Shown: positions 11,754-22,724, numbered from the stretch's first letter. The stretch is DNA of 64,000 nucleotides from Strongyloides papillosus (GCA_005656395.1 SRSI01000018.1:309863-373862), one strand, 5' to 3'. The notes: generated by a model from the letters alone, not told the origin. Numbers and translations: made by a program.

Positions 11754-12074
11754 ATGGTAATTAAAAATGATTACGTGCCAATAAATTCCAATAGTGCAAC
11801 TTTTTGTAAAATTTTGCGAGCCGATATGTGCCAAGCGTCTTTAGGACGAAATAACCAATGTACTGCAATGTCATCTGCAGCATTGATTATGGCATGTATC
11901 AAATCGCCATTAAATTGGGATAAAGTTGATATAAATAATGTCCTTAATCAAGGAAATATTTTGTACGAAAGAAGCGTAAATCATTTGGCAGTACAAATTA
12001 TCCAATTGATGGTAGAAGTTATTTATCAGTTACCAACATTATACGAGAAACAACTTTGTTCAATCGTAAAATAA
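11754..12074 (+). pseudogene. Helitron cysteine-protease-like segment, first half
   Basis: The frame contains LGRNNQCTAMSSAALIMAC; Cys36 follows Gln35, as at the active site of the UL36/M48-type ubiquitin-specific protease fold. [20 protein letters not shown] follows and is typical of the helical part after such a Cys. The matching second half, with Asp-Pro-His, is in another frame from about 12000, so there is a frameshift near 11985-12010. The protease assignment rests on these motifs only. In other transposons such domains are thought to trim ubiquitin or the polyprotein; the role here is unknown. Confidence 0.5.
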
Positions 12075-15000
12075 CTTTTAGCACAACTTCGTGCTATTCA
12101 TTTGTAGGAAGAGGGTTGACGGTTTCCAGAGACGAAGTTGTCTTTGGTTACGTTTCACTTTCAGAAGCATTGAATAGATTAGTAAACAGGCACCAGTTTC
12201 TAATCTTGATTGCAAATGAAAGAACCTCTTCAATAATGCACCATGATGGAGCATTTTTCTTATTTGATCCACATTCTATGGATCAATATGGAAGATATTG
12301 CTCAAATGGTGCTTCGTGTTTGCTAATGTTTAACATATTAGGAGATATGATTGAACATTTACAAGCTAATCAAGTTTGTAATAATTCAATATTTGATCTT
12401 AATGGTGTAAACATTAGTGTTGAAAATATATCAGATGTTAATTCTGATATTTCGGCAACTAAAAAAAATGTAAAGGGTAGACTATCAAAAATAGTCAAAA
12501 AAGAAACTTTACATCTATCTAAAAATATTAAAAATAAAGAAATTGACTTTAATTTAAATGAAGAAATATCTTTATTAAAAATTAGATACGATAAATGTAA
12601 AAGACTAAGTGAAAAAAAGAAAATACAATTGCAGTTAAATAGATTAGAAAAAAAATCTGTCGGTACTGTTAAAAAAAAATGTAATGAAACTTTAAAAATA
12701 AATAAAGTAGTTGATGATAATCTAATTAAAGGTTCATTGATAAATAATGAAGAACCAATGGAAGTTGATAAATGTGAAAACGATGCATCAAATTTATCTA
12801 TAAATTTCGATGAAGATATCGATTCTACATTAAAAGAAATAATTGCAATTGAAAGTAAAATAAAAAATTGCAAGAGAGTCAATGAAAAAAAGAAATTGCA
12901 AGTGCATTTAAATAGATTACGTAAAAAATTATCACAAGATACTGTTAAACCAGAATTTAATGATAATTTTATAATAAATAAAGTATTTAATTGTGATCTA
13001 AATAAAATTGTTACAATAAGTAATGAGGAGCCAATGGAAGTTGATATATGTGAAAAAAATATATCAAAAAATCCAATAGAGCTTAATGCAGATATAGAAT
13101 CTACATTAAAACAAGTAAAAAATACCAAAAATAAAATTAGAGCTTGCAAAAGCAAACCGGAGGCAGATAAGCTACGAATGCAATTAGTAATATCTAGAAA
13201 AAAATTGCCCGAAAGTTTGAAAAATATTGCAAAAAGCGATAAATTAAACGATGGTAATGACAAAATTTCGGTAATTAAAGATGTATTAGTAAATTTTGTC
13301 CAATTAGATAAAACTCGAAAAACTATTGGTAAAAAAAAATTGACAAAAAGGATTAAAAGATTATCAAGTAACATTATAAAATGTGATGCTGTATCTTTAA
13401 ATAAAAATCCTCAGGTAGATTCTATTGTAAAAGCTCTTGATTCAATTCAAGTAGCCAATGATTCTACTAAAAAAAGGGGAAAAAGCAGAAAAAGTTTGAA
13501 AAAACAAAAAGTTTTCCCGGCTAGAGATGAAGAAATTATCCCAAATGAGCATTATTTGGGTCCTCTTTCTACTGGCTGTGAACATTGCCAAGCAATGTTT
13601 TATGAAAAAGAAAGCAAATATAAACAATGCTGTGAATTTGGAGGAGTTAAAGAATATGAAAGACTATTCAATAACTTCCCAAAATTTATAAAAGATTTGT
13701 TTATGAATGAAGATGAGGAAAGTATATACTTTAAAAAGCATTGTAGGCGAATTAATAATAAATTTGCCTTTGCGAGTTATACCGGTCAACAAAGAGATTT
13801 CAAAACATCAGGTCCTCCAACATTTGTGTTGCATGGTGAAGCTAAACGTGTAATAAACACAGCTGTACCTGAAAATAAAGATAATTTGTCCTATGGGCAA
13901 TTATATTTTTATGGACCTGATGTTGCTGAAGATATTAGAAATAAAAATGCCAATGCATTCAATGAGATATCAGTTATTAGTAATCTCACCCATATAATTT
14001 CCAAAATAAATATGTTAGCATTATCATATAAACATTTTGGTGATTATATTCGTGAGCAGGAACTAAAATATAAAAATGAGAATAAAGCTGTGCCAATTTA
14101 TAAATTGGTTTTGAAACCTCCAGCAAATAAGAACGATAGAGTTCGTAATTTGCCAGAGGTTACAGAAATAGCAGCTATATTTCAAAGTGAAGATGGAGAA
14201 GTTCCTGATTATAATGTTTTACTATGTAATAAAACAGGGAAATTAGAAACTTTGAGCCATTTCAGTCCCTTAAAAGATCCTGCAACATATCCATTGTTTT
14301 TCCCAACAGGAGCTTTTGGATGGGAAGAGAAAAAAACATATAAAAAAAATAATGAGCAAAGATCTCTAACGAAATTGGTTTACTACCAAAATCTTATTGC
14401 TGTGAGACCATCATTTAATCCTTTACATCATGGAGGATTATTATTTCAACTTTTTGTTGTTGATGCTTACACAGGAATAGAAAGAGATCGTCTAAATTAT
14501 GTTATTAAGCTTAACAAAGAGCTTAAACAAAAGAATAATAAACAAATAGAAGATCTTCTTGAAGATTATCTTATCGGTGATGAAGATAATGAAGAAGCTG
14601 CAAAAAAAAGTGAGAGAATTAAACTTTTTAGCAGTTACATTAGTTCAAGAAGATTCATGCATTTAGGATATCAAGATGGTATGGCCATTGTTAGGAAATT
14701 TGGGAAACCAGATTTCTTTATTACAATGACCACAAACCCAAATTGGAGAGAGATTACAGAAAATCTTTATCCAGGGCAACTACCGAATGATCGCCATGAC
14801 TTAATTGCAAGAGTGTTTAAGCATAAATCAGATGCTTTAATACATGACTTGAAGGAAAACAAAATAATGGGCAATGTAGTTTATCTACAGTCAACCATTG
14901 AGTTTCAGAAAAGATCTTTACCACATATCCATATATTGGTAAAAGTTTCTAAAGAAGACTTCAGATTAACTTCTGATCAGGTAGATGAATGTGTCAAAGC

Positions 15001-16912
15001 AGAATTCCCTGATAAAGAAAAAAATCTACGTCTCTTTGAAATTGTCACAAAAACAATGGTACATTCGAGATGTGATATTTCGAAAACAAAAGTACCCTGT
15101 TGGGACGATGCAAAAAATGTCTGCACTAAAAAATTCCCAGAACAGTACCATAAAGTAACTTCCATTACTTCTAAAGGTAAAGTTAACATTAAGAGATCAT
15201 TTGATCCCTTATTAGATATTACAGATAGATTTGGTAACAAAGTAAATAACGATTTTTGTGTAACATATAATCCTTATTTAAGCTTGAAATACAATTCACA
15301 TATTAATGTAAAAATATGTGAAAGTGTTTTAAGTCCAAAGTATTTATTTAAGTATACACATAAATCAAATGGTGATAAGATTGCTGCAGATATAGTTGAA
15401 ACCGTTGAATCGAAAGATGAGGTTAAACTTCATATCGATGGTAGATATGTAGGGCCATCAGAAGCGGTTTGGAGAATAATGGAGTATCCAATACTTTATA
15501 AAGATTGGACTGTTGTAAGATTAGCAGTTCACTTAATAAATGAGGATTGTACAGTTGCCGATGAAATCAATAATGGCAACAATAATTGTTTCAAAGCGGA
15601 AAAAGGTTATAAATCTACATTAGTAGCATATTATAATCTCAATAAAAACGATATTAATGCTAGAAAGTATCTCTATAATGAGATACCGGAGTATTATTGG
15701 TTTGACTTAAAAACCAGAGAATGGAAATTAAGACATCGCCAAAGGCGTACAATAGGAAGGATATTTACTGTGTCACCGATGAATGTCGAATTGTTTTCAC
15801 TTCGCCAACTTTTGCTCCATGTACCTGGAGCAACATGTGAAGGTGATTTGAAAATTGTTAATGGTGTTCAATGGCCCTCATTCAGAGATGCTGCCATAGC
15901 AAGAGGCTTACTTGATACTGAAGACAATTACAATGAATTGTTTGAAGAAGCATGTGAAAGTGCGATGCCTAACATGCTTCGTAATTACTTCGGTCTCATG
16001 ATTTGCTATCGGCCATCTTTTACAAGACATTATGATACCTTCATTAGATTTAAAAATTATTTAATCGAAGATTATCTAATGAAATATAATGGTAATGAAG
16101 AAAGGGCTGAAGCTCAAGCCATTTTTGATATTAGAAATGTTCTACAATCTAATAACTTTAATGGCTATACTGATTTACCTGAAGTCAATTTCGATGTTGT
16201 AGAAATTGATTATGTTGAGGATAAAGATGTTCTAAAAAGGTTAGGTGACGAAAATTTAAAATCAGCTAACGAAGAACAGAGAGACTTTATTGATAGGATA
16301 TTAAATATCATCGTTAAGAATTTACCAGATAAACGTTGCTTCTTTTTAGAAGGACCTGCAGGAACATGTAAGACATTCGTCTACACAACGTTATATTATT
16401 TGATTAGAGCTGAAGAAAAGATAGTACTTAATTGTGCTTCAACAGGTATTGCGGCTACTCTTCTTAGAAATGGACAAACAGTTCATTCTATGTTTTCAGT
16501 GCCAATTACTTTATTTGACAGTAATTTTAGGCTATCCAAGCTAAGTAAATTACTTACTACTATGCTTGAGAAAGCTTCACTTATAATAATTGATGAAGCA
16601 CCTATGCTTAGCAAGTATGTAATTGATTATCTTGATCAGCAACTAAAAAAAGTTTGCAAAAATGATCTTCCATTTGGTGGAAAAGTCATTATATGTGGCG
16701 GTGATTTTAGGCAAACATTGCCTATCCTACCAAATTCTACAAGACATCAAAATGTTTTGTTCTCAATTAAGTTTAGCCCTCTTTGGAACGTTCACTTTGA
16801 GACAGTGAAACTTACCCGAAACATGAGGGTTAAAGAGGACGAGATAGATTTTGCCAAGTGGATTTTAGACATTGGTGATGACGCTCTTCAAAAAATGAAG
16901 ATGGCGAAGTAG
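12056..16912 (+). pseudogene. Helitron Rep-helicase polyprotein (main part)
   Basis: A 1618-codon open frame whose first codon is TTG, so it is a continuation and not a true start; the frame is open upstream to about 11985. The order is as follows. Residues ~1-110 are the second half of a cysteine-protease-like fold, with an FDPH motif (Asp71, His73). Residues ~165-400 hold three diverged ~92-residue repeats (NRLRKK helices and EEPMEVD motifs). Residues ~490-1130 are Helitron N-terminal and Rep regions with the HUH motif ([11 protein letters not shown]) and the tyrosine motif (YLFKYTHKS). From ~1390 comes a PIF1/RecD-like helicase with Walker A GPAGTCKT (the usual Gly is Cys), Walker [20 protein letters not shown] and LTRNMRV. 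Rep nicks and joins one DNA strand; the helicase unwinds it for rolling-circle transposition. The frame is lost at an A6 run (16890-16895). Confidence 0.85.
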
Positions 16913-17346
16913 ATATACCACTAAATATCCAATCAACTGGAAATTTAGTGAACGATATCTTTGGAGCTAAAAATGAAAGCATATTAGAAAAATCTAATTA
17001 TGCAATTCTTGCTCCAACAAATGTTATTGTAGAGTCTATTAATAATGAAGTATTAAATACTCTACCAGGCGATGTAGAAAAAATATTTTCAGCCGATTCG
17101 GTTAGAAAAGATTCGGATACAAATGAAAATTACTACAACATGCCTATTGAGAACTTAAATCAGTTAACACCTAGCGGTTTACCACAACATGTGTTGAATC
17201 TCAAGGTTAATGCCGTAATTATTGTTCTTCGTAATTTGAACATTAAAGAAGGACTTTGTAACGGCACAAGATTGAGAGTTGTAAAAATTAATAAAACACA
17301 CAAAAAAAAATTCGTTTTTTTGAATATGACTCTGCTATTATCATAA
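16896..17346 (+). pseudogene. Helitron helicase, middle part after a frameshift
   Basis: The frame resumes directly after the A6 run at 16890 with [12 protein letters not shown], then [20 protein letters not shown] and [19 protein letters not shown]. These are the expected PIF1/Helitron helicase segments between motif IV and motif V. Near 17302-17310 an A9 run shifts the frame again and the coding ends. The continuation with motifs V and VI lies at 24834. Confidence 0.8.
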
Positions 17347-17927
17347 AATATCATTGACAATTATAAAACAAATTTTAATTACTCTCATTACTAAATTACA
17401 TTGTTCTTAATGTGTTATATGAACGATTTTTTATGTAAAGAGCTTTGCATTCTTTTAACAATCACATCATATAATATCATTTAAAAGCGTGAATATTATT
17501 ACATAATATCATTACTATTTCATGTAAAATGTAATTTTTTTTCAAATTACTCTGAATATAAAATATTTTATTAAATTATTACAATATAACATATTACTTT
17601 ATAAATAAACATTTTTTTTACTAGATAATGACATAAATTGAAGTATATATAGATAAAAGTTTTTAAAAAATTAAATATAACAATTTAATAAAAAGTACAT
17701 AAGTATCGATACATATAGTAAAAATAATGATTTTGTTATTAATTAATGTCATATTAATAATGTTATTATAATAATTTCTATTACTTAGAACAATTGCAAA
17801 CGAAAAAAAGAATTTGATTGTATAATAAAAAGAAGAGAAATAAAACATTTAATTTAACAATAATTATTCTAATACAGATGAAGATGATAAATTATACTCA
17901 TTTGATCAAAACTCTGAGGATTATTTT
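17347..17927. other. non-coding AT-rich segment inside the split helicase
   Basis: This is part of the ~7.5 kb separating the helicase halves. It belongs neither to the LTR element nor to the foldback, so an older insertion may underlie both. No terminal repeats were found for it. Its last bases, ATTTT (17923-17927), are the left copy of the LTR element's target duplication. Confidence 0.45.
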
Positions 17928-18157
17928 TGTTTCAGAATAAAAGAATAATTTGATAATTTATTTTCACAAATAAGGGAGATATAAAAAACTAAATAATAAG
18001 TTAATAATTTAAAAAGGAAAACTCACCCTCTCTGCGCTATGAGGAGGTTAATGTTAGTTGACTAAGAGAGGGTGCGATAGTATTTTTGTTAGTATTTATA
18101 GATAGAAAAATTCATGACAAACCATCAATCATGACTATTTGATTGTATCATGAAACA
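17928..18157 (-). repeat. 3' LTR of the retrotransposon
   Basis: 230 bp with TGTTTCA/TGAAACA ends, identical by eye to the LTR at 22724-22953. It contains an ACCCTCTCTGCG...AGAGAGGGTGCG inverted motif (18026-18076). Confidence 0.93.
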
Positions 18158-18167
18158 TCCCCTTTTT
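18158..18167 (-). other. polypurine tract
   Basis: On the minus strand AAAAAGGGGA lies immediately before the 3' LTR, the expected plus-strand primer site for reverse transcription. Confidence 0.8.
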
Positions 18168-18223
18168 GGATTCGGTGAAGAGCATGAGATTCAAAACCTA
18201 AGCCAAATACCAATAAAACTTGT

Positions 18224-18523
18224 TCAAAAATTAAAGGATACTGCTTGCTTAACTGGGCGAACAGCTGCCTTTCTTGCCATAGTATCCACTTTCTCATTTA
18301 GGATTATGCCTTTATGCCCGGGAACTTTACCAATAATGATAGTAGAACCTAAATTAACAATAAGTTCCCAAGAACTTTTAATTATATTTTCATGAGTAAG
18401 TTTTTTTGCCATCTGTCTTTTGAAAACCACACGATAACCATTTTTTAAGATCTGTTGATAAAGCACGAGCACCATAATCAGAGTCAGTAATAATAAGTAT
18501 CTTAGAAGAAGATGGAAATTCAT
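18224..18523 (-). pseudogene. C-terminal half of the second RNase H, shifted frame
   Basis: Useful sequence begins after the A6 run at 18441-18446: GYRVVFKRQMAKKLTHENII, WELIVNLG, then VPGHKGIILNEKVDTMARKA. The GHxG...NE..D.xA pattern is the conserved C-terminal end of cellular-type RNase HI, including its last acidic active-site residue. The first residues of this frame are out-of-frame translation. The real join is to the frame at 18390-20555. A homopolymer error or a true -1/+1 shift cannot be told apart here. Confidence 0.75.
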
Positions 18524-20555
18524 TTTTATTATTTAACTCAGATAATTCAACTAAGCATTGATGTAAAGCTGTAATCTCGAGATATTGAGCAGAACTGTTA
18601 TTCCCTGCTCTAAATGATTTCTCTATTTCCCCTTTTGGATATTTTATGTAATAAGCAAGCCCTCTTCCCGATTCACAGCTACCATCTGTAGAACAAATAA
18701 TAGAGATGTCGTTTTCTTTAATATATTGTTCAACCGATAACTGAGAGTCTAATTTGACGTAAGAAGGTACATTATTGACGTTTGATAAAGATGAAACTGA
18801 ATTTGAAGAATCTAAAGGAGTTAAAGGAGGTAAATCTACAGGATTCATATTAACTTTATCTATAGACAAATCTGCCGGTGATAAATTTTGAAAAAGATTA
18901 TCATCTTGTGTGGCATCTAGATTTGGTAGTTGAGTTATGCTATTTTCTAAATTGTCTATCTGATCTTTATCAGAGTATAATAATTTATACAAATAAGGGC
19001 TATCCATTGTATTAGAGAAATTGTCATTAAGCGTGAAATCTGATAGTTCCTCGACATGCATTTTTGGTGGACTCTGATTCATATTATTTTCTGGCTTCAT
19101 GTCTTTTAAAGCATCTTTAAATGGTACCACTTTCCCCTTAGACAGAAAATTAATATAATCAGATTTCCTAACATAATATCTATCATAATGGAAGATTTTA
19201 AAAATATTATTGTGAATTTGTTCAGTGACTTTACCATGAAACCATGTATATGTATTTTTATCCTTCTTAAACGTACAATCAAGATCTAAAGGTATGGATT
19301 CAAATTCGTAAGCTGAAATGATGTCATCTATTGTTGTTGTTATAGAGAAAAATAGTTCAAAAGGACTCTTATTATCTCTGATTATTCTTTCGTTCAACGC
19401 TAATTGTGAAGACTTAAGAGCTGAATCAAAATTTTTTGATGTAGAAAGAAATTTTTTAAGGTAGTCTTTGACTAAACCAACAGCCTTTTCAGCACTTCCG
19501 TTTGAAGTTGAAGCCATTGGAACACTAAACGACTGATATATACCCCAATTTTTCAAAGCTTCTACTGTGACCTGAGATGCAAATACCGTCGCATTATCAC
19601 TAACGAAGATTTTTGGTTTTCCAAAATCAGCAAAAATTTCTTCCAAACGACCTATCAATTCTTGAGAGTGAAGTGATTTTAATTTCCTTAATATGATAAA
19701 TTGTGAAAAGACATCAATAACAACCAAAAATTTCTTTTTATGAAATTCGCCGATATCCGAATGAAATCTCTCATGAGATTGGGTAGTATCGGGCCAACTA
19801 TTGACAATTTGATTTCTGTTGCGTCTATTTAATATGCACAGTTCACAAGAATCGTAAACATTTTTTAATCGAGAATATAGGCTATTAAATATGTAGAATT
19901 TTTTAGCTAATTTTACCATTGAATCTGTTGAAGCATGCTTAGAATGAAGTTTAGTAACAATGTTTGGAATGAGATTTTTAGGGATATAAAGTCTACCATC
20001 GAGATATATAAGCTCATTATCAATGTGTAATGAAGATATATGCTTACGTAATATAGGATCTAAACATTTAACCAGGTGTTGGTCATCTTGTTTGGTGAAG
20101 ATTTTATGAAGTAAACTTGCATCTTTATCTGTACTATAACTTTCTTTTACCAATGATTGATCTAAACCAAGATAGGAAAGAGGAGCATTAATGGAAACAT
20201 TGCACATTAACGCTTGAGATTTCTTCTCTTGAAAATCTGAGTTAGCCATAAGAGATACTAAGTTTTTGGAAGTATCAATGTGATGAAAAGATACGTCAAA
20301 GGGAAGTACTTTGAGAATGATTCTCTGAAACGTGTTTTTAATGACTGCGGGTGCTAAATCAGTAAGATTATGGATATGTTTGATTTTAGAGAATATTTTT
20401 GTTTGAAATGCTGAACATAAATATTGATTTTGCTTTAAAGTTTCTTGAGCTGAGAGAAGACATTTGATGCCATCATTATAATTTCTTTCATGTTTTTTCA
20501 AGAGACGTCCACCTACGTGGATAGGATATTTTTTGCTTTTAGATACGCAAAACAT
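18390..20555 (-). CDS. retrotransposon pol part 2: decayed RNase H, integrase, start of second RNase H
   Basis: 721 codons. Residues ~1-60 are the rest of the RNase H that follows reverse transcriptase (YPIHVGGRLLKKHERNY). The Glu expected after NY and the later TDH Asp are missing, so it is probably inactive. Integrase follows: a zinc-binding-like region (KLHSKHAS...CELC), then catalytic Asp near 265 (FHSDIGEF), Asp near 318 (VSDNATVF) and Glu near 355 (GSAEKAV), spaced as D,D35E. From ~615 a second RNase H starts with STDGSCESGRG, YLEITALHQ and IITDSDYGARAL, providing the D, E and D of the active site. It continues in a shifted frame past 18441. Integrase inserts the cDNA; RNase H removes RNA from the RNA-DNA hybrid. 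It is in the same frame as part 1, separated by one stop codon. Confidence 0.88.
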   Translation of the reverse strand: MFCVSKSKKYPIHVGGRLLKKHERNYNDGIKCLLSAQETLKQNQYLCSAFQTKIFSKIKHIHNLTDLAPAVIKNTFQRIILKVLPFDVSFHHIDTSKNLVSLMANSDFQEKKSQALMCNVSINAPLSYLGLDQSLVKESYSTDKDASLLHKIFTKQDDQHLVKCLDPILRKHISSLHIDNELIYLDGRLYIPKNLIPNIVTKLHSKHASTDSMVKLAKKFYIFNSLYSRLKNVYDSCELCILNRRNRNQIVNSWPDTTQSHERFHSDIGEFHKKKFLVVIDVFSQFIILRKLKSLHSQELIGRLEEIFADFGKPKIFVSDNATVFASQVTVEALKNWGIYQSFSVPMASTSNGSAEKAVGLVKDYLKKFLSTSKNFDSALKSSQLALNERIIRDNKSPFELFFSITTTIDDIISAYEFESIPLDLDCTFKKDKNTYTWFHGKVTEQIHNNIFKIFHYDRYYVRKSDYINFLSKGKVVPFKDALKDMKPENNMNQSPPKMHVEELSDFTLNDNFSNTMDSPYLYKLLYSDKDQIDNLENSITQLPNLDATQDDNLFQNLSPADLSIDKVNMNPVDLPPLTPLDSSNSVSSLSNVNNVPSYVKLDSQLSVEQYIKENDISIICSTDGSCESGRGLAYYIKYPKGEIEKSFRAGNNSSAQYLEITALHQCLVELSELNNKNEFPSSSKILIITDSDYGARALSTDLKKWLSCGFQKTDGKKTYS

Positions 20556-20576
20556 TATATTTGATATGGCTTTTTT

Positions 20577-22724
20577 TTAGCAATCAACAAAAATTTCTAA
20601 GTTCATAATATCTTTTGGAATAGGAAAAAGACATATAGCTTTAGCAACACATTTAAGAAGAGATTGAAATTTATCATGAATGAGTTCTCTTATTGAGCTT
20701 TTGCAGTTAACATAGTCGTGTAAATCATCTAACATTACTGAGTAATTTGGAATAAAATCTGAGCAAAACTGAAATTTAGCTAAGATGCTCTTTAATTCTT
20801 TGCCTGTATCTGGAGTTTTAATTTCCAGCAAAGCATCCATTCTCATTTTGTCAATATGAATACCTCTACCAACTTCAATTTCAAATCCGATAAATTTAAG
20901 TTTACTAACTGATACACAGCATTTGTTAAGTGAAAGTTTGAAATTGAATTTACGAAGTCTTGACAAAAGTTGAATATTTATATCCTCGTGAATATTTGAT
21001 GGAGCAATATTTAAAATATCATCTAAATATACAATCAGATATTTTTCAAGGCCTTCAAGAATTTTCATCATGGAGCTATAATAGATAGCCGGAGCTGATT
21101 TTAATCCAAATACTAGAACATTACTTTGGTATAAACCGATGGGCGTTAGAATATTGCAAAATTTTCTACAATCAGGATCAAGAGATATGCGAGAAAATGC
21201 AGAATTTATGTCCCAACAGGAGTATACATCAGTATTGGATTCAAAGAGTATCTTTTTAATATTTGGAAGATCTGGCATTTCTGGGAGATCAATGTGTTTA
21301 TTGAGATTGATACAAGAAAAACATATTCGTGGGAGTTTATCAGGGTATTCAACAACAACGCACTGATTCCATCCTTCGACGATTTCATTTGAGTTTATTT
21401 TTCTAAGCCAATTTTTGGAAACTTGGTCGTTTAAAGATGTTTCTAATTGTACTTTGCATTCTTTGGAGACAGGGATACAAGGATATCGTTTAAATTGAAA
21501 TGAATCTTCAACTGAAAATGAAACAGAAATCTTATTACCAGGTTCAAAATCTTTGTCTGTTAAGATTTTTGAATCAACTTCTTGAAGAAATTCTTTTGTT
21601 TTTAAGCACTCTTGACCAAAAGTTATACCCATAAACTCATGTTCCTCAGACTTAACTTTAATTTCTGATTTAGACAATGGATTAATGTTATAGTTCTTAA
21701 GGAAGGAGAAAGAAAGTAGTGAGATAGAGGCTTGAGGATCAATAAATAATTGAACTTTTGCATCTGACAAACCGTAATCTGGAAGTGATACAGTTGTATT
21801 TATAAAACCTAATGTTTCACTAGAAGTGTTGTGAACAGATTTTAATTTGTATACTTGATCGTCACATATAATTGAATTTTTGATTATATCAGGAAGTTTG
21901 TTAAAGTCAAATAAAGATAAACTAGATATAGCTGCACATGAATCTAAACCTATTGTGAATGGAATTAGAGAATCTCCAATGAAGGCTTGAGTGCATGCAA
22001 TGTCATTTAAAGCTTCATCATAGTATAAATTTTGAAATTTTATTTCTACATTTTTGGTTGGCTTAGTATTTGCCACGTTGCATTCATTTTTTGTATCTGA
22101 TGTTTTACGATGATTTTTAGTCTCAACAGATTTAAGAGTTAATTTCTCTGACGTTGATTTATTTGACTTATCATCGAAATTTTTTCTCTTGTCGTTATCT
22201 TTACCAAAGACAGCTGAATGTTGGAAGAGGAGGTCTTGTTCTCTGGCAAATTTGATGATGTCTTCTTTGGAGGGTAACTTGCAATCTTTGAACTCTTTTT
22301 TCATTCGGGGTGGAATCAACTGAATGAAGAACATGCTGAGAAAAACATCTTTAGACGATTCAGGTACTAGATCAGATAAGCAATTTTCAAGTTCCTCAAT
22401 AATTTTAGAGCAAGCATTTTTTTCTTTAAACGGAAATCTAGTTGTAAACAACTTATTCACCCTAACTGCAACGGGTTCAGATTCAACTTGACACTTGCAT
22501 TCTTCTTCAACTAATTTAAGAAGACCATCACTAGTTAACTTAGCATCTTCATCTGTCTGGATAATTTTTCTTAAGAAAGTATTTTTCCACTCTTTAGGGA
22601 TGCTGGCCATAATGCAGTTTACTTTTTCATCTTCGGCCATATGTGATGTCACCAGATTAAGGAATTTAGAGTAAGACTTTTTGTCACCAAATTCTGCCAA
22701 AGGATAACGTTCCGGGGGCGCCAT
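20577..22724 (-). CDS. retrotransposon gag-protease-reverse transcriptase (part 1)
   Basis: 715 codons. Residues ~1-230 are gag-like, lysine- and glutamate-rich, with no CCHC zinc knuckle. Near residue 258 IGLDSCAAISSLS marks a retropepsin-like protease, though the usual D-S/T-G-A reads D-S-C-A. Reverse transcriptase occupies ~440-640, with FSCINLNKHID, VFGLKSAPAIYY and the catalytic YLDD near 566. The frame stops in FVDC, exactly at the first RNase H strand. The next seven codons (20576-20556) run in frame into part 2, so one nonsense codon splits an otherwise single gag-pol frame. The ATG at 22724 overlaps the last LTR base and the next codons read through the primer-binding site, so an internal Met may be the true start. 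Confidence 0.88.
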   Translation of the reverse strand: MAPPERYPLAEFGDKKSYSKFLNLVTSHMAEDEKVNCIMASIPKEWKNTFLRKIIQTDEDAKLTSDGLLKLVEEECKCQVESEPVAVRVNKLFTTRFPFKEKNACSKIIEELENCLSDLVPESSKDVFLSMFFIQLIPPRMKKEFKDCKLPSKEDIIKFAREQDLLFQHSAVFGKDNDKRKNFDDKSNKSTSEKLTLKSVETKNHRKTSDTKNECNVANTKPTKNVEIKFQNLYYDEALNDIACTQAFIGDSLIPFTIGLDSCAAISSLSLFDFNKLPDIIKNSIICDDQVYKLKSVHNTSSETLGFINTTVSLPDYGLSDAKVQLFIDPQASISLLSFSFLKNYNINPLSKSEIKVKSEEHEFMGITFGQECLKTKEFLQEVDSKILTDKDFEPGNKISVSFSVEDSFQFKRYPCIPVSKECKVQLETSLNDQVSKNWLRKINSNEIVEGWNQCVVVEYPDKLPRICFSCINLNKHIDLPEMPDLPNIKKILFESNTDVYSCWDINSAFSRISLDPDCRKFCNILTPIGLYQSNVLVFGLKSAPAIYYSSMMKILEGLEKYLIVYLDDILNIAPSNIHEDINIQLLSRLRKFNFKLSLNKCCVSVSKLKFIGFEIEVGRGIHIDKMRMDALLEIKTPDTGKELKSILAKFQFCSDFIPNYSVMLDDLHDYVNCKSSIRELIHDKFQSLLKCVAKAICLFPIPKDIMNLEIFVDC
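22709..22723 (-). other. primer-binding site
   Basis: TGGCGCCCCCGGAAC on the minus strand directly follows the 5' LTR. TGG pairs with the CCA end of a tRNA. The tRNA identity was not established. Confidence 0.75.

Noticed and set aside
12370..13374. Long minus-strand frame opposite the Helitron polyprotein
   Set aside because: It is the antisense shadow of the Lys/Asn-rich repeat region; its Phe/Leu/Ser composition reflects complementarity.
17863..17927. Short acidic frame (NTDEDDKLYSFDQNSEDYF) ending at the LTR insertion site
   Set aside because: Before the insertion it would end in TAA, suggesting an interrupted gene. But stops lie ~25 codons upstream and no start or splice site supports it.
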